This document shows positions 7,697-14,512 of a DNA stretch of 15,310 bases, in pieces. Under the pieces are notes generated by a model. It was not told the origin of the DNA, made no database searches, and was given only the letters and a program-made list of their open reading frames with translations. This DNA is from Thermoplasmata archaeon (lineage in GTDB: Archaea; Thermoplasmatota; Thermoplasmata; Thermoplasmatales; Thermoplasmataceae): contig JAJZXP010000125.1 of NCBI GenBank assembly GCA_021806345.1, positions 1-15,310 on the forward strand, in the 5' to 3' direction. Position numbers and translations under genes: made by a program. Numbering within the stretch: position 1 is the first letter of the stretch; each line of letters opens with the position of its first letter.

Positions 7697-8737
7697 TCAA
7701 AAATAGGGAATTACTTTTTTGTAGTAGTTTAACATCTTTTTGCTGAAAATTTCCATTGCAAATTCCTTGGACCTCTCTATTCCCCTCTCAGATAAGTTCT
7801 CTTTCTGGTTGAGGGCAATTTTAATCCCATTTACGATTGAAGACACATCCATTGGATTAACATATTGAACAGCATTTCTGCCGATCTCGTGAAAAATCCC
7901 TATGTCTGATACAACCGCAGGTAATCCGACTCTCATCGCCTCGACAAGAGGGAAGCCAAAGCCTTCCTCCAATGAGGGAAAAAGCAGTAAGTCGCATGAA
8001 TTGTATATCATATTGAGTACCGTTGGGTCAACGTTGGAAAATGATATCCCAGTTCCAATGTCCTTGCCGACCCTTACCAGTTGGTAGTCATCACCAAGTT
8101 CCTTCATTACCCTGAACACATTGGTCAAGTTTTTCCAGGGCTTAGTGTTAGATGGAGACAGTACAAGGATCTTATTCAAAGGTAATCCCAAGGTCCTCCT
8201 AGCAAGAATTTTATCATGCATTTTATAAAAGGAATTAGAATAAGGCGGATATATTACTTCTATTTCAGATAGACATCCCATCGACTGCAGTTGTTTTTTC
8301 GTATGATGCGAAACAGTCAGAATATTCTGAAATGACATAAATCTTGTAAGCAAATGCTTGGAATACTCTTTCTTTAGGAAATCATCTCGAGTGTATCTGC
8401 TCAAGAAAACAGTGTCATGAATTGTGACAATATCCTCTCGAGTATGCCCTAGATAAGGGAGTAGATTGTAGCTATAATGTAAGACTGAGCCATCTTTTCT
8501 GAGTTCTTTAAATTGTTTGATAAGGTTTTTAAAAAAAATTTGAGGAAATACACGGGCATAGTTTTCACCAAACCACGATGGATTTTTGTAATAGATATTT
8601 TGACTTTTGCATTTTTCATCGCTAGAACCAAATAAATATAATACTTCTGCCCTTTCTCCAGTTGCGTGAAGCAGATTTTCCGTATAGGTGCCCCATCCGG
8701 AATTTGGCCTACAATTTGAAACAATTATTAGACCCAT
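7697..8737 (-). CDS. GT4-family (GT-B fold) glycosyltransferase
   Basis: A 346-residue glycosyltransferase of the family-1/GT4 type. The N-terminus GLIIVSN and GWGTYTENLL (14-23) form the acceptor-side glycine loop of mannosyl- and rhamnosyl-transferases of this group. TIHD (105-108) and TVSHHTKKQL (141-150) follow, the latter a family hallmark. The donor domain shows KPWKN (199-203) with the phosphate-binding lysine and EEGFGFPLVEAM (257-268), the E-x7-E motif. Overall it resembles WbaZ/mannosyltransferase B-like GT4 enzymes, which often use GDP-mannose, so mannose transfer is a reasonable guess. The ATG at 8737 has a GGGG a few bases upstream, a poor Shine-Dalgarno, and no clear TATA at the leaderless spacing. 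It is downstream of the GT2 gene at 8892-9710 on the same strand with a 154-base gap. Confidence 0.9.
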   Translation of the reverse strand: MGLIIVSNCRPNSGWGTYTENLLHATGERAEVLYLFGSSDEKCKSQNIYYKNPSWFGENYARVFPQIFFKNLIKQFKELRKDGSVLHYSYNLLPYLGHTREDIVTIHDTVFLSRYTRDDFLKKEYSKHLLTRFMSFQNILTVSHHTKKQLQSMGCLSEIEVIYPPYSNSFYKMHDKILARRTLGLPLNKILVLSPSNTKPWKNLTNVFRVMKELGDDYQLVRVGKDIGTGISFSNVDPTVLNMIYNSCDLLLFPSLEEGFGFPLVEAMRVGLPAVVSDIGIFHEIGRNAVQYVNPMDVSSIVNGIKIALNQKENLSERGIERSKEFAMEIFSKKMLNYYKKVIPYF

Positions 8738-8891
8738 CTAATGCCCCTTTTCCCAAAAAACATCATTTAGAATTCCAGATACAGTTTGAGTGAAAATAAT
8801 GAAGATATATACAAAGATTACCGTACTGAAAGTTGCCAAGTTTTGTGGAGATGATCAACAGAACAAATTTTTCAAAACAAATTAGGACAAA

Positions 8892-9710
8892 TCAGTAGAA
8901 CTCAATCATTTCCCTAAATTCCAATGCTAGACTTCTGATTTTATAGCTCGTGGGTGTGTGTGCTATTTTTAATCCGATGAGCGTTAGAAACATCATCGCA
9001 ACGGTTTTTAGCCCAACAGGAAGTTGAGACCCACCCCTGTGGGACCACTCGATTCCGACTTCCTTGGGTTTGAGGCCCATTAGCTTCAGGTTGTAAGAGA
9101 TGGCGATATTGAATGTTCTGTCTCGAATAGTTATTCTCCTGGCTAACTCTGATGCAACATCCCAGCGGAATGCCTTGAGGCCACAAAATGAATCCTTCTC
9201 CCTGACACCTAGTATTGCCAGAGCAAGGTAGTGATACATACGTCCTCCAATAATATTTATAGGGCTTTCCTTTTTTCCAATCTTCGCTCCCTCTGCCCAC
9301 CTTGAACCGTAAGCAGCAGGGTTGTCATTACCTATCAAAGAGCATACACGTTTGACCTCATACCACGGTGCAGCGCCATCGGCGTCAACAAAGCACACCA
9401 CGTCACCTTTAGCAATTTTGATTCCATTGAACACCGCGCCTCCCTGACCAAGTCTCTCCCTGTATTCGATAACCCTGACCTTCTTGCCTGATTCTACCGC
9501 CACCTTTGGGGTTCCGTCATTTCCATCGAATATGACAAGTATTTCCAGAATCTCCGGAATATTATTCTCAAGTTCTCTTATTGTTTGCCCGATCCTCCTT
9601 TCTTCATTAAAAGCAGGTATAACAATCGTAAGATACTCCCTACTATGATTAGAATGATAGTCTATTGCATAGTTCGACTTATTTTTAAGGTTCAAAGGGG
9701 GGAAGCCCAT
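8892..9710 (-). CDS. Dolichyl-phosphate glycosyltransferase-like GT2 (DPM1/ALG5 type)
   Basis: A 272-residue GT-A enzyme expected to move glucose or mannose from a nucleotide sugar onto a polyprenyl/dolichyl phosphate, giving the lipid-linked sugar donor used on the outer face. Seen: LTIVIPAFNEERRI (27-40), the start of the GT-A domain; LGQGGAVFNGIKIAKGDV (87-103); the DxD motif in FVDADGA (107-112); and AYGSRWAEGA (133-141). The family-typical second half has GGRMYHYLALAILG (155-168), DSFCGLKAFR (173-182) and EWSHRGGSQL (221-230), as in ALG5-like enzymes. A weakly hydrophobic stretch at 234-250 may touch the membrane, but there are no C-terminal transmembrane pairs like those of bacterial GtrB. 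It is divergent from the flippase gene, with an AT-rich TATA-like block 18-30 bases upstream of the ATG at 9710, so it probably has a leaderless transcript. Confidence 0.88.
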   Translation of the reverse strand: MGFPPLNLKNKSNYAIDYHSNHSREYLTIVIPAFNEERRIGQTIRELENNIPEILEILVIFDGNDGTPKVAVESGKKVRVIEYRERLGQGGAVFNGIKIAKGDVVCFVDADGAAPWYEVKRVCSLIGNDNPAAYGSRWAEGAKIGKKESPINIIGGRMYHYLALAILGVREKDSFCGLKAFRWDVASELARRITIRDRTFNIAISYNLKLMGLKPKEVGIEWSHRGGSQLPVGLKTVAMMFLTLIGLKIAHTPTSYKIRSLALEFREMIEFY

Positions 9711-9718
9711 CTTGGGTT

Positions 9719-9740
9719 AATTAAAATTATATATTATATT
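9719..9740 (-). promoter_or_regulatory. Putative TATA box of the DPM1/ALG5-like gene
   Basis: On the minus strand a continuous AT block (aaatataatatataatttt) lies about 10-30 bases upstream of the ATG at 9710. Its centre is at the spacing expected for a transcript starting at the ATG, and there is no Shine-Dalgarno. Confidence 0.5.
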
Positions 9741-9797
9741 TTTTTCACTATCGGAACTTTCTTGTTCCCTCTTCGTAGAGTGGATGTCTGTGGAAAG

Positions 9798-9818
9798 ATT
9801 TAACTTATGTTAAAAATA
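9798..9818 (+). promoter_or_regulatory. Putative TATA box of the flippase gene
   Basis: Two AT-rich hexamers (atttaactta and ttaaaaata) lie 11-31 bases upstream of the ATG at 9829. The first has the conventional spacing for a leaderless start. Together with the oppositely oriented box at 9719-9740 this makes the 118-base gap a divergent promoter. Confidence 0.4.
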
Positions 9819-9828
9819 CAATATAAGA

Positions 9829-11364
9829 ATGTCCGAGGTACACAATAGGTCGGTAGGGATCGATGCAATCTACCAGTACACCGGATCAGGCGTTCAGTTG
9901 TTTTCTGGAGCCATTTTTTATGTGATAGCGGCTAGGATGTTTAGCACTTCCGGTGTAGGTGCCATAGCCCTTTTCCTTGCCATCATTGGGCTCTTCAACG
10001 TCATTTTTTCTATGGGTTTGGGAACTGCTGCACAGCACTTCACTTCTTATAACATAGGAACTGGAAACTTGCCCGGAGTCAGAAAAACAATTTTCAAAAT
10101 AATTCTATGGGGTTTTTCTCTTTCGATGGCTGGTCTGCTCACTTTATTTCTTTTGAGCCCAATTGTATCACTCATTTTTCTGCACACCTATACATATACG
10201 CGCCTCATTCGCCTCCTGAGTATTGTTCTTCTGGGGAATATTTTGCTCGGCATTTTGAATGGTGCCCTCCTTGGAATGCAGAATTTCAGAACATCTGCCC
10301 TTTTGGGCATAGTTGTGTGGATTGTATATTACTTCGGATCCATCGTTCTTGCTTACACATTCCACAATATAGATACAATAGTGTTTGGATGGATCTTCGG
10401 AATCTTTTTAGGCATCGCTCTTGAGTTAATTGTTGTTATCATGGGAGTGAAGAGATTCAAGGGACCAGGGAATTCCCCCCCTAACCTACTTATTTTTAGG
10501 TATTCATTACCGATCCTGGTTTCCGGTATAATCTCTTACGGAGCCGCCTACACTGACAGATTCATAGTCGCTGGTTTATTGAGCCTCTCCGACTTGGGAA
10601 TTTACAATTTTGCCCTTCTGATTTCAACCTCTGTCGCATTTATAGCTATTCCATTTAACAGCATCCTTATGCCTAAATTTTCTGAGCTTTTTGGAAACGG
10701 TCGATTTACAGAGATAGCAAGTAGAGTCAGGGCTTCTTCACTACTACTAACATCTATTTATGTTCCACTAGCGTTAGGTGTTGCCGCTCTTTCTGGCCCA
10801 GCACTTCTATTAGTTGGAGGAGTTGATTATAGTGGTGGCTCTGTGCCCCTAAGAATAATTATGTTCACCTCCGCATTGTTCGTTTCATCGAACATCCTAA
10901 TTCAGGCGATAGCCTCTGTGAGAAAGACAAAGGTGTTTCTTTACGTGAGTGCCGCTACACTGGCTAGCAATGCAATCCTTTCAATAATCCTGATCCCAAG
11001 ACTCGGTTTGATCGGGGCTTCTATCGGATATTCTTCAGTGTACGCTGCGTCATTTATTCTTCTTTACTATTTCTCAAGAAGGATGAATCTGGTGAAACTT
11101 GACATATCCGGGATTATAAAAGTATGGATCTCATCAGCCATCATGTTTGCAGTGGTGGAGCTATCACAACTCACGCTGGGTGAGATGTATGGAAGCACGT
11201 TACTGCTATTGCCAGTTTACATCCTTTTTGGAGCTATCTCTTATATTTTCTGTGCAAAGCTGTTTGGGATATTCGGAAAGGAAGATAGGGACCTGGTCCT
11301 TTCGCTTTTTCCTGAGAAATACTACGTGTTGAGGAAAGCCCTCTCTTTTTTTGTTATTCACTGA
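9829..11364 (+). CDS. Wzx-type polysaccharide/oligosaccharide flippase
   Basis: A 511-residue polytopic transporter of the MOP superfamily (polysaccharide biosynthesis/RfbX group), expected to flip the polyprenyl-linked oligosaccharide across the membrane. Roughly 14 hydrophobic segments are seen, at about 22-36, 43-62, 88-109, 110-119, 128-148, 156-176, 184-206, 226-240, 260-280, 303-322, 342-362, 368-390, 396-415 and 430-476. The first two carry the typical opening: a G-S-G-V segment, then IAARMFSTSGVGAIAL, the archaeal/bacterial equivalent of the LG-x-x-x-Y/VG motif. FRYSLPILVSGIISYGAAYTDR (about 223-243) is the usual start of the second half, with a TM-embedded YTDRF. The C-terminus reaches LFGIFGKEDRDLVLSLFPE, the normal end for archaeal members. 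The last codons run directly into a transposase relic in another frame (11357-11500), so the final 5-8 residues may be altered. ATG at 9829, leaderless-type promoter. Confidence 0.9.
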   Translation: MSEVHNRSVGIDAIYQYTGSGVQLFSGAIFYVIAARMFSTSGVGAIALFLAIIGLFNVIFSMGLGTAAQHFTSYNIGTGNLPGVRKTIFKIILWGFSLSMAGLLTLFLLSPIVSLIFLHTYTYTRLIRLLSIVLLGNILLGILNGALLGMQNFRTSALLGIVVWIVYYFGSIVLAYTFHNIDTIVFGWIFGIFLGIALELIVVIMGVKRFKGPGNSPPNLLIFRYSLPILVSGIISYGAAYTDRFIVAGLLSLSDLGIYNFALLISTSVAFIAIPFNSILMPKFSELFGNGRFTEIASRVRASSLLLTSIYVPLALGVAALSGPALLLVGGVDYSGGSVPLRIIMFTSALFVSSNILIQAIASVRKTKVFLYVSAATLASNAILSIILIPRLGLIGASIGYSSVYAASFILLYYFSRRMNLVKLDISGIIKVWISSAIMFAVVELSQLTLGEMYGSTLLLLPVYILFGAISYIFCAKLFGIFGKEDRDLVLSLFPEKYYVLRKALSFFVIH

Positions 11365-11500
11365 TTACAACGAATGCAGGCCGCATTCATCCATCGATTA
11401 TTACCCTCCCAGGGTGTTCAGAAGGAAGTTCCTGGATGACCCAGCATTCAGGGAAAGATTCGAAAAGAAAGAAGTTGGGGTGGAACTAGATGAGAATTGA
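11357..11500 (+). pseudogene. C-terminal relic of an integrase-core (IS3/IS481-type) transposase
   Basis: In the frame shifted by two bases from the flippase end, the plus strand encodes FTDYNECRPHSSIDYYPPR, then VFRRKFLDDPAFRERFEKKE and a TGA at 11498-11500. A (Y)YN-x-x-RPHSS(L/I)xY-x-P-x-x-(F) segment is the hallmark of the extreme C-terminus of rve-domain transposases. Only these ~47 codons remain; the DDE core and helix-turn-helix part are absent. The relic starts inside the last few codons of the flippase gene, so an ancient insertion or recombination joined the two here. It has no start codon of its own and is certainly non-functional. Confidence 0.72.
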
Positions 11501-11696
11501 GGAGAGGTGTTCCAATTTCTAATGGGACAGAACAATATTCGGAGAGTGTTAAACCAATTTTGATTTGAAACGGGTGACCATTTAGGCAAAAGACATTTTA
11601 ATAGAAGATAGGTCAGATTTTGCCAATGCATTTAGCAAATTATAGTGTAATTAGATAGAGAAAAGCGTATTCATCAGTTTGCGATGTACGATCGTG
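11501..11696. other. Intergenic stretch after the transposase relic
   Basis: No gene is seen on either strand. Just past the relic's stop, an imperfect inverted pair tgttcc/gggaca (about 11509-11527) might be part of the former insertion-sequence end, but this is weak. The last part holds an AT-rich promoter-like block for the orphan gene at 11697. A 76-codon minus-strand frame at 11401-11631 overlaps the relic antisense and is not protein-like. Confidence 0.4.
11636..11652 (+). promoter_or_regulatory. Putative TATA box for the orphan gene
   Basis: The sequence aaattatagtgtaatta would direct initiation near 11668-11675, some 25 bases before the preferred ATG at 11697. The next genes do not share this orientation, so it would serve a single gene. 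Confidence 0.3.
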
Positions 11697-12269
11697 ATGG
11701 ATCATAACTTGTTCAGGGAAGAAATATCCTCCTCAAACAGGTACAGAAAACTCCGAGACCTTAAGATAACTATCACAGGCCAGAAGAGGAAGTTGCCTCT
11801 GAGCATATCAACAGAACTTGAAGCAAGGGTGACCGAGAAGTTACGGACCTTTGACTATCCAATTTGCAATGTGGCAAAAATAAAGATAATATTTTCCAAC
11901 GGCCTTTCAAAGATTATGGAACCTGACGAGTGTCAGAAGGCCATGGCCAGGGGAATGAAATTGTCCGACTACATCTTTTCCCGATATGTTTCTGCAAAGG
12001 ACTTTGAAATCGAGGCATCCGAAATTATTGGAACGAGAAATTTTGGCATATTTTCTGATTCTGCAGAAAATCCTGTTAAAACGGATTCTGGCCTTACTCC
12101 ACTTTCAGATTCAGAACTAAGGGAAAGAATAGATTTTCTAGTAAGGAAAGTCGAGTCTTTAGAGAGATTGGAAACGATTTATGCAGAGAATATCCCCAGA
12201 ATGGCCAGGGATATGAATGACCTGAGGGAAAAGATGGATGTGATCTACAGAAGGTTAGTGGAAAAATGA
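11697..12269 (+). CDS. Uncharacterised 190-residue protein with C-terminal coiled coil
   Basis: I do not recognise a family. The frame opens at a TTG at 11679, but GTG 11694 or ATG 11697 is more likely; the ATG gives 190 residues. No signal peptide or transmembrane segment is seen, so it is predicted cytoplasmic. Residues 1-40 are basic (Arg/Lys-rich, RYRKLRDLKITITGQKRK). The middle (about 40-100) alternates strands and helices. The part around residues 85-105 (DECQKAMARGMKLSDYIFSRY) is helical. The last ~65 residues (SDSELRERIDFLVRKVESLE and beyond) have heptad-like spacing of leucine, isoleucine and methionine, suggesting a coiled coil and oligomerisation. Codon use (AGG, ATA, AAG) matches the archaeal neighbours, so it is likely a real gene. 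It stands alone between a transposase relic and a convergent methyltransferase gene, 60 bases from stop to stop. A DNA-binding or scaffolding role is possible but unsupported. Confidence 0.65.
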   Translation: MDHNLFREEISSSNRYRKLRDLKITITGQKRKLPLSISTELEARVTEKLRTFDYPICNVAKIKIIFSNGLSKIMEPDECQKAMARGMKLSDYIFSRYVSAKDFEIEASEIIGTRNFGIFSDSAENPVKTDSGLTPLSDSELRERIDFLVRKVESLERLETIYAENIPRMARDMNDLREKMDVIYRRLVEK

Positions 12270-12329
12270 AACTGTGTGTTTCAGCATGTCAGACCATGCC
12301 TCTTCCCATGGAAAGCTGAATTGCCAGGC

Positions 12330-13262
12330 TTATCCCGTTTTCATGGCGTCCACTGTTCCGTGTTCACTTAGGGTTTTCCTGAAATCGTTATGCTTGAAAA
12401 TCCTTATTCTGTCGAACCCCATCCCGGCTAGCGCAGATTTTATCCAATCGGGATAGTCCCCTATCATTGAACCCTGGATAGAAAGGTAAGGGGAGTATTC
12501 CACCCTGACACGTTGAAACATTCCAATGCCGGGGCCGGAGAGCACGTCGTGTTCTGCGCCCTTCACATCTAGATGAAGAAGGTACGGGTTTTTGATTTCG
12601 TACTTCTCCATAAGTGTATCAATTGACATGGAATCAACCTTCGCCGTGCTTTCAGAATGATTGTAAATTGAACTCCCGCCGCCGTTTCCAGCCGGGAATT
12701 CTATGGATCCGTCAGGTCCAAGTGCGGCATTGACCGGGATAATATTTTTCGAAAGAGTACTGTTGAGGGAAAGGTTGCGGAGCAGTTTCCTGAAATTGTA
12801 CGGGTCCGGTTCCAGCGTGTAAACTGTTGCCCCTTTCCCGGCATAATACAGCGCGGTGTCGCCCACAAAGCCGCCGGCCTCGACGACAACCTTGCCTGTA
12901 AGGTCGAATTCAGTGAAATGGATATCGTAAACAAAAGTTTCGGAGAAGATCATGGGATCAAGGGAGTCGAGCGTGAACTTTATGCCCTGGGGAACTGTAA
13001 ATGTCAATGCCTCAAGATCCATTTCCCATTGCTGTGATTTCTCCCGTCTGGCGGCAAACTCAACCATGTGCCTGTGAACCATTTCGGCCACAGCACTCTC
13101 AAGATACTGGCATTCCGGTGGAAGGCCCAGTTTCAGCCAGTTCATGAAATCTGAACAGTTTTCTGCAATTTCTTTGAGGGCGGGTGGGTGATACTGCGTT
13201 CTGGCCCTATACCTGGCTGAAAAGTATTCCCTTAAGTTTCCTAGATTATACTGAAAAGGCAT
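12330..13262 (-). CDS. FkbM-family SAM-dependent methyltransferase
   Basis: A 310-residue methyltransferase that probably O-methylates a sugar of the glycan. The SAM-binding core starts near residue 122: VVVEAGGFVGDTALYY (125-140) is motif I, with the acidic residue E151 (TLEPDPYNFRKLLRNLSLN, 149-167) binding the ribose hydroxyls. LLHLDVKGAEHDVL (228-241) is the FkbM signature, usually seen as K(I/L)DVEGxE; here the first lysine is histidine and the glutamate after V is lysine. About 95 residues of N-terminal extension precede the core and are not recognisable. The gene begins inside the last codons of the upstream GT2 gene (17-base overlap). Its ATG has a GGAGG 9 bases upstream, so it is translated as the second cistron of a two-gene operon. 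GC content here is near 55% on a sampled line, higher than most of the window. Confidence 0.87.
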   Translation of the reverse strand: MPFQYNLGNLREYFSARYRARTQYHPPALKEIAENCSDFMNWLKLGLPPECQYLESAVAEMVHRHMVEFAARREKSQQWEMDLEALTFTVPQGIKFTLDSLDPMIFSETFVYDIHFTEFDLTGKVVVEAGGFVGDTALYYAGKGATVYTLEPDPYNFRKLLRNLSLNSTLSKNIIPVNAALGPDGSIEFPAGNGGGSSIYNHSESTAKVDSMSIDTLMEKYEIKNPYLLHLDVKGAEHDVLSGPGIGMFQRVRVEYSPYLSIQGSMIGDYPDWIKSALAGMGFDRIRIFKHNDFRKTLSEHGTVDAMKTG

Positions 13263-14349
13263 TTACGACCGCCTCCAGTATCTTGACGGCAACCCGTGGC
13301 TGTTTGTGCCACAAACTCTTTTGTTTGCGCGGGAACCACTTTGCGACAAATCGCGAATAATTGGCGGCATTATCGATGCTTATCTTCTTAAGGGATGCGT
13401 GTTCCTCGTGGAATGCGGGGGAATCCGTCGCCATTGCAAGGCCAAACCCCATGCTCCTGGCCCTGAAGCAGAAATCCACATCGTCTAATTCATTGTTGAA
13501 GCCCTCATCAAACCCACCGACGGTGTCATAGATTTTTCTCGGGATAAGGCACAGGGCCGCTGTGACAAAATCAAGCTTCCCGGGCTTCTGTTCCGTTGAG
13601 TTGTAGATGGCCATTAACCTGGAATTTTGCACGTACAGTCTCACCATGAGCTTCAGGCCGTACACTGGCGCCCTTTTTTCCACCGCCAGCCTGTACAGTA
13701 TCCTGACAGGGTTGAGTACCACCTTTCCACCGCTGTGCTGGATGCTCCCGTCGGGATAAACCAGCAGGCAGCCGACAATATTTTCTGAACTGACTCTCGC
13801 ACTGACCATGCTGCTTATGGTGCCAGGGTTAAGGTAACAATCATCATTGAGCAGGATGATGTCGCCCAGTGATTTTGACATGCCGCGGTTTACTGCCCGT
13901 GAATAGTTGAAATCCGGCCCGGCGGATACAATAAGGTCAACCTTGCAGCTCTTCTCCAGGTTGGATCTGAAAACGCCCATAAGGCAATCCTTCAGGTTCT
14001 TTGAGAATAACTTTGGCGTCGGCGTCACTATTGTGAACTCTATGGGTTTTGAATCCCTGTGCAAAAGAATCTCCAGGCTGCGCATCCTGTGGTCATCACT
14101 GACCCAAGCATTTACGGAGACCGAAAGCTCCCCGCCCGCTTCCAGCATGTAATGCCTGCTGTACCGGAACTTGCTAATTTCGTGCACTTCACCCTCTGAC
14201 AGTGCGGGGAAAAGTGCTGGATCGCAAAACTTCGGCATCCATGAATTGACTTCAACTTCTATTTCTGAAAATAGGCCCTCAGGCGAAAACAGATCCAGTT
14301 GCCTGTACGCTTGAATTGGGATGGGCGCGGAACTAGAGAGATATTCCAT
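13246..14349 (-). CDS. Family 2 glycosyltransferase, rhamnosyltransferase (WbbL)-like
   Basis: A 367-residue GT-A enzyme. The catalytic domain starts near residue 104 (IEFTIVTPTPK) after a ~100-residue N-terminal extension of unknown fold. Seen: NRGMSKSLGDIILLNDD (154-170), where NRG is the typical nucleotide-facing motif and NDD stands for DxD; PDGSIQHSGG (199-208); DFVTAALCLIPRKIYDTVGGFDEGF (260-284); and LDDVDFCFRARSMGFG (288-303), which matches the E-D-V-D-L-x-x-R acceptor/catalytic-base motif of WbbL-type transferases, with an H314 downstream. The donor is often a dTDP- or GDP-deoxysugar in that group, which fits the nucleotidyltransferase encoded divergently to the right. It is the leading gene of a two-gene unit with the FkbM methyltransferase. 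The ATG at 14349 has a TATA-like tttaaata 23 bases upstream and no Shine-Dalgarno. Confidence 0.88.
   Translation of the reverse strand: MEYLSSSAPIPIQAYRQLDLFSPEGLFSEIEVEVNSWMPKFCDPALFPALSEGEVHEISKFRYSRHYMLEAGGELSVSVNAWVSDDHRMRSLEILLHRDSKPIEFTIVTPTPKLFSKNLKDCLMGVFRSNLEKSCKVDLIVSAGPDFNYSRAVNRGMSKSLGDIILLNDDCYLNPGTISSMVSARVSSENIVGCLLVYPDGSIQHSGGKVVLNPVRILYRLAVEKRAPVYGLKLMVRLYVQNSRLMAIYNSTEQKPGKLDFVTAALCLIPRKIYDTVGGFDEGFNNELDDVDFCFRARSMGFGLAMATDSPAFHEEHASLKKISIDNAANYSRFVAKWFPRKQKSLWHKQPRVAVKILEAVVNAFSV
13272..13276 (-). promoter_or_regulatory. Shine-Dalgarno GGAGG for the FkbM gene
   Basis: Minus-strand GGAGG lies 9 bases before the ATG at 13262, inside the 3' end of the preceding glycosyltransferase gene. 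It is the clearest Shine-Dalgarno in the window and fixes the start of the FkbM gene. First genes here lack such a site, a pattern known from archaea that combine leaderless leading genes with SD-driven internal genes. Confidence 0.65.
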
Positions 14350-14367
14350 TATATATCATTGATTTGG

Positions 14368-14377
14368 ATATTTAAAT
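14368..14377 (-). promoter_or_regulatory. Putative TATA box of the GT2-FkbM operon
   Basis: Minus-strand tttaaata is centred 23 bases upstream of the ATG at 14349 in otherwise GC-richer DNA, which makes it stand out. The spacing fits transcription starting at or just before the ATG. Confidence 0.5.
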
Positions 14378-14486
14378 TGGTTTTTTACAGGAAGTACTGC
14401 AGGACATTATGTATGTAATGGCCTGGAGCAGGAAATACTGTTATGACCGTCGCCTGCGAAATCTGTTTCTGCGGCCTGAAAAGGCA

Positions 14487-14500
14487 AGTAAATAATATTA
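14487..14500 (+). promoter_or_regulatory. Putative TATA box of the nucleotidyltransferase gene
   Basis: The run agtaaataatatta lies 13-26 bases upstream of an ATG at 14513 and 22-35 upstream of a second in-frame ATG at 14522. Its spacing is better for the second as a leaderless start, but both are possible. It lies back to back with the GT2-FkbM promoter. Confidence 0.45.
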
Positions 14501-14512
14501 CTGTAAGCATAT

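Noticed and set aside
8799..8885. A 28-codon plus-strand frame (MKIYTKITVLKVAKF...) in the gap between the GT4 and GT2 genes
   Set aside because: It is very short, has no Shine-Dalgarno or matching TATA at the right spacing, and no recognisable family. It could be a real microprotein, but nothing supports it beyond an open frame.
8941..9300. A 119-codon minus-strand frame inside the GT2 gene
   Set aside because: It lies within the well-supported DPM1/ALG5-like gene in another frame and has Trp/Gln/Arg-rich, non-protein-like composition.
11401..11631. A 76-codon minus-strand frame downstream of the flippase
   Set aside because: It is antisense to the integrase C-terminal relic, which has recognisable motif content on the plus strand.
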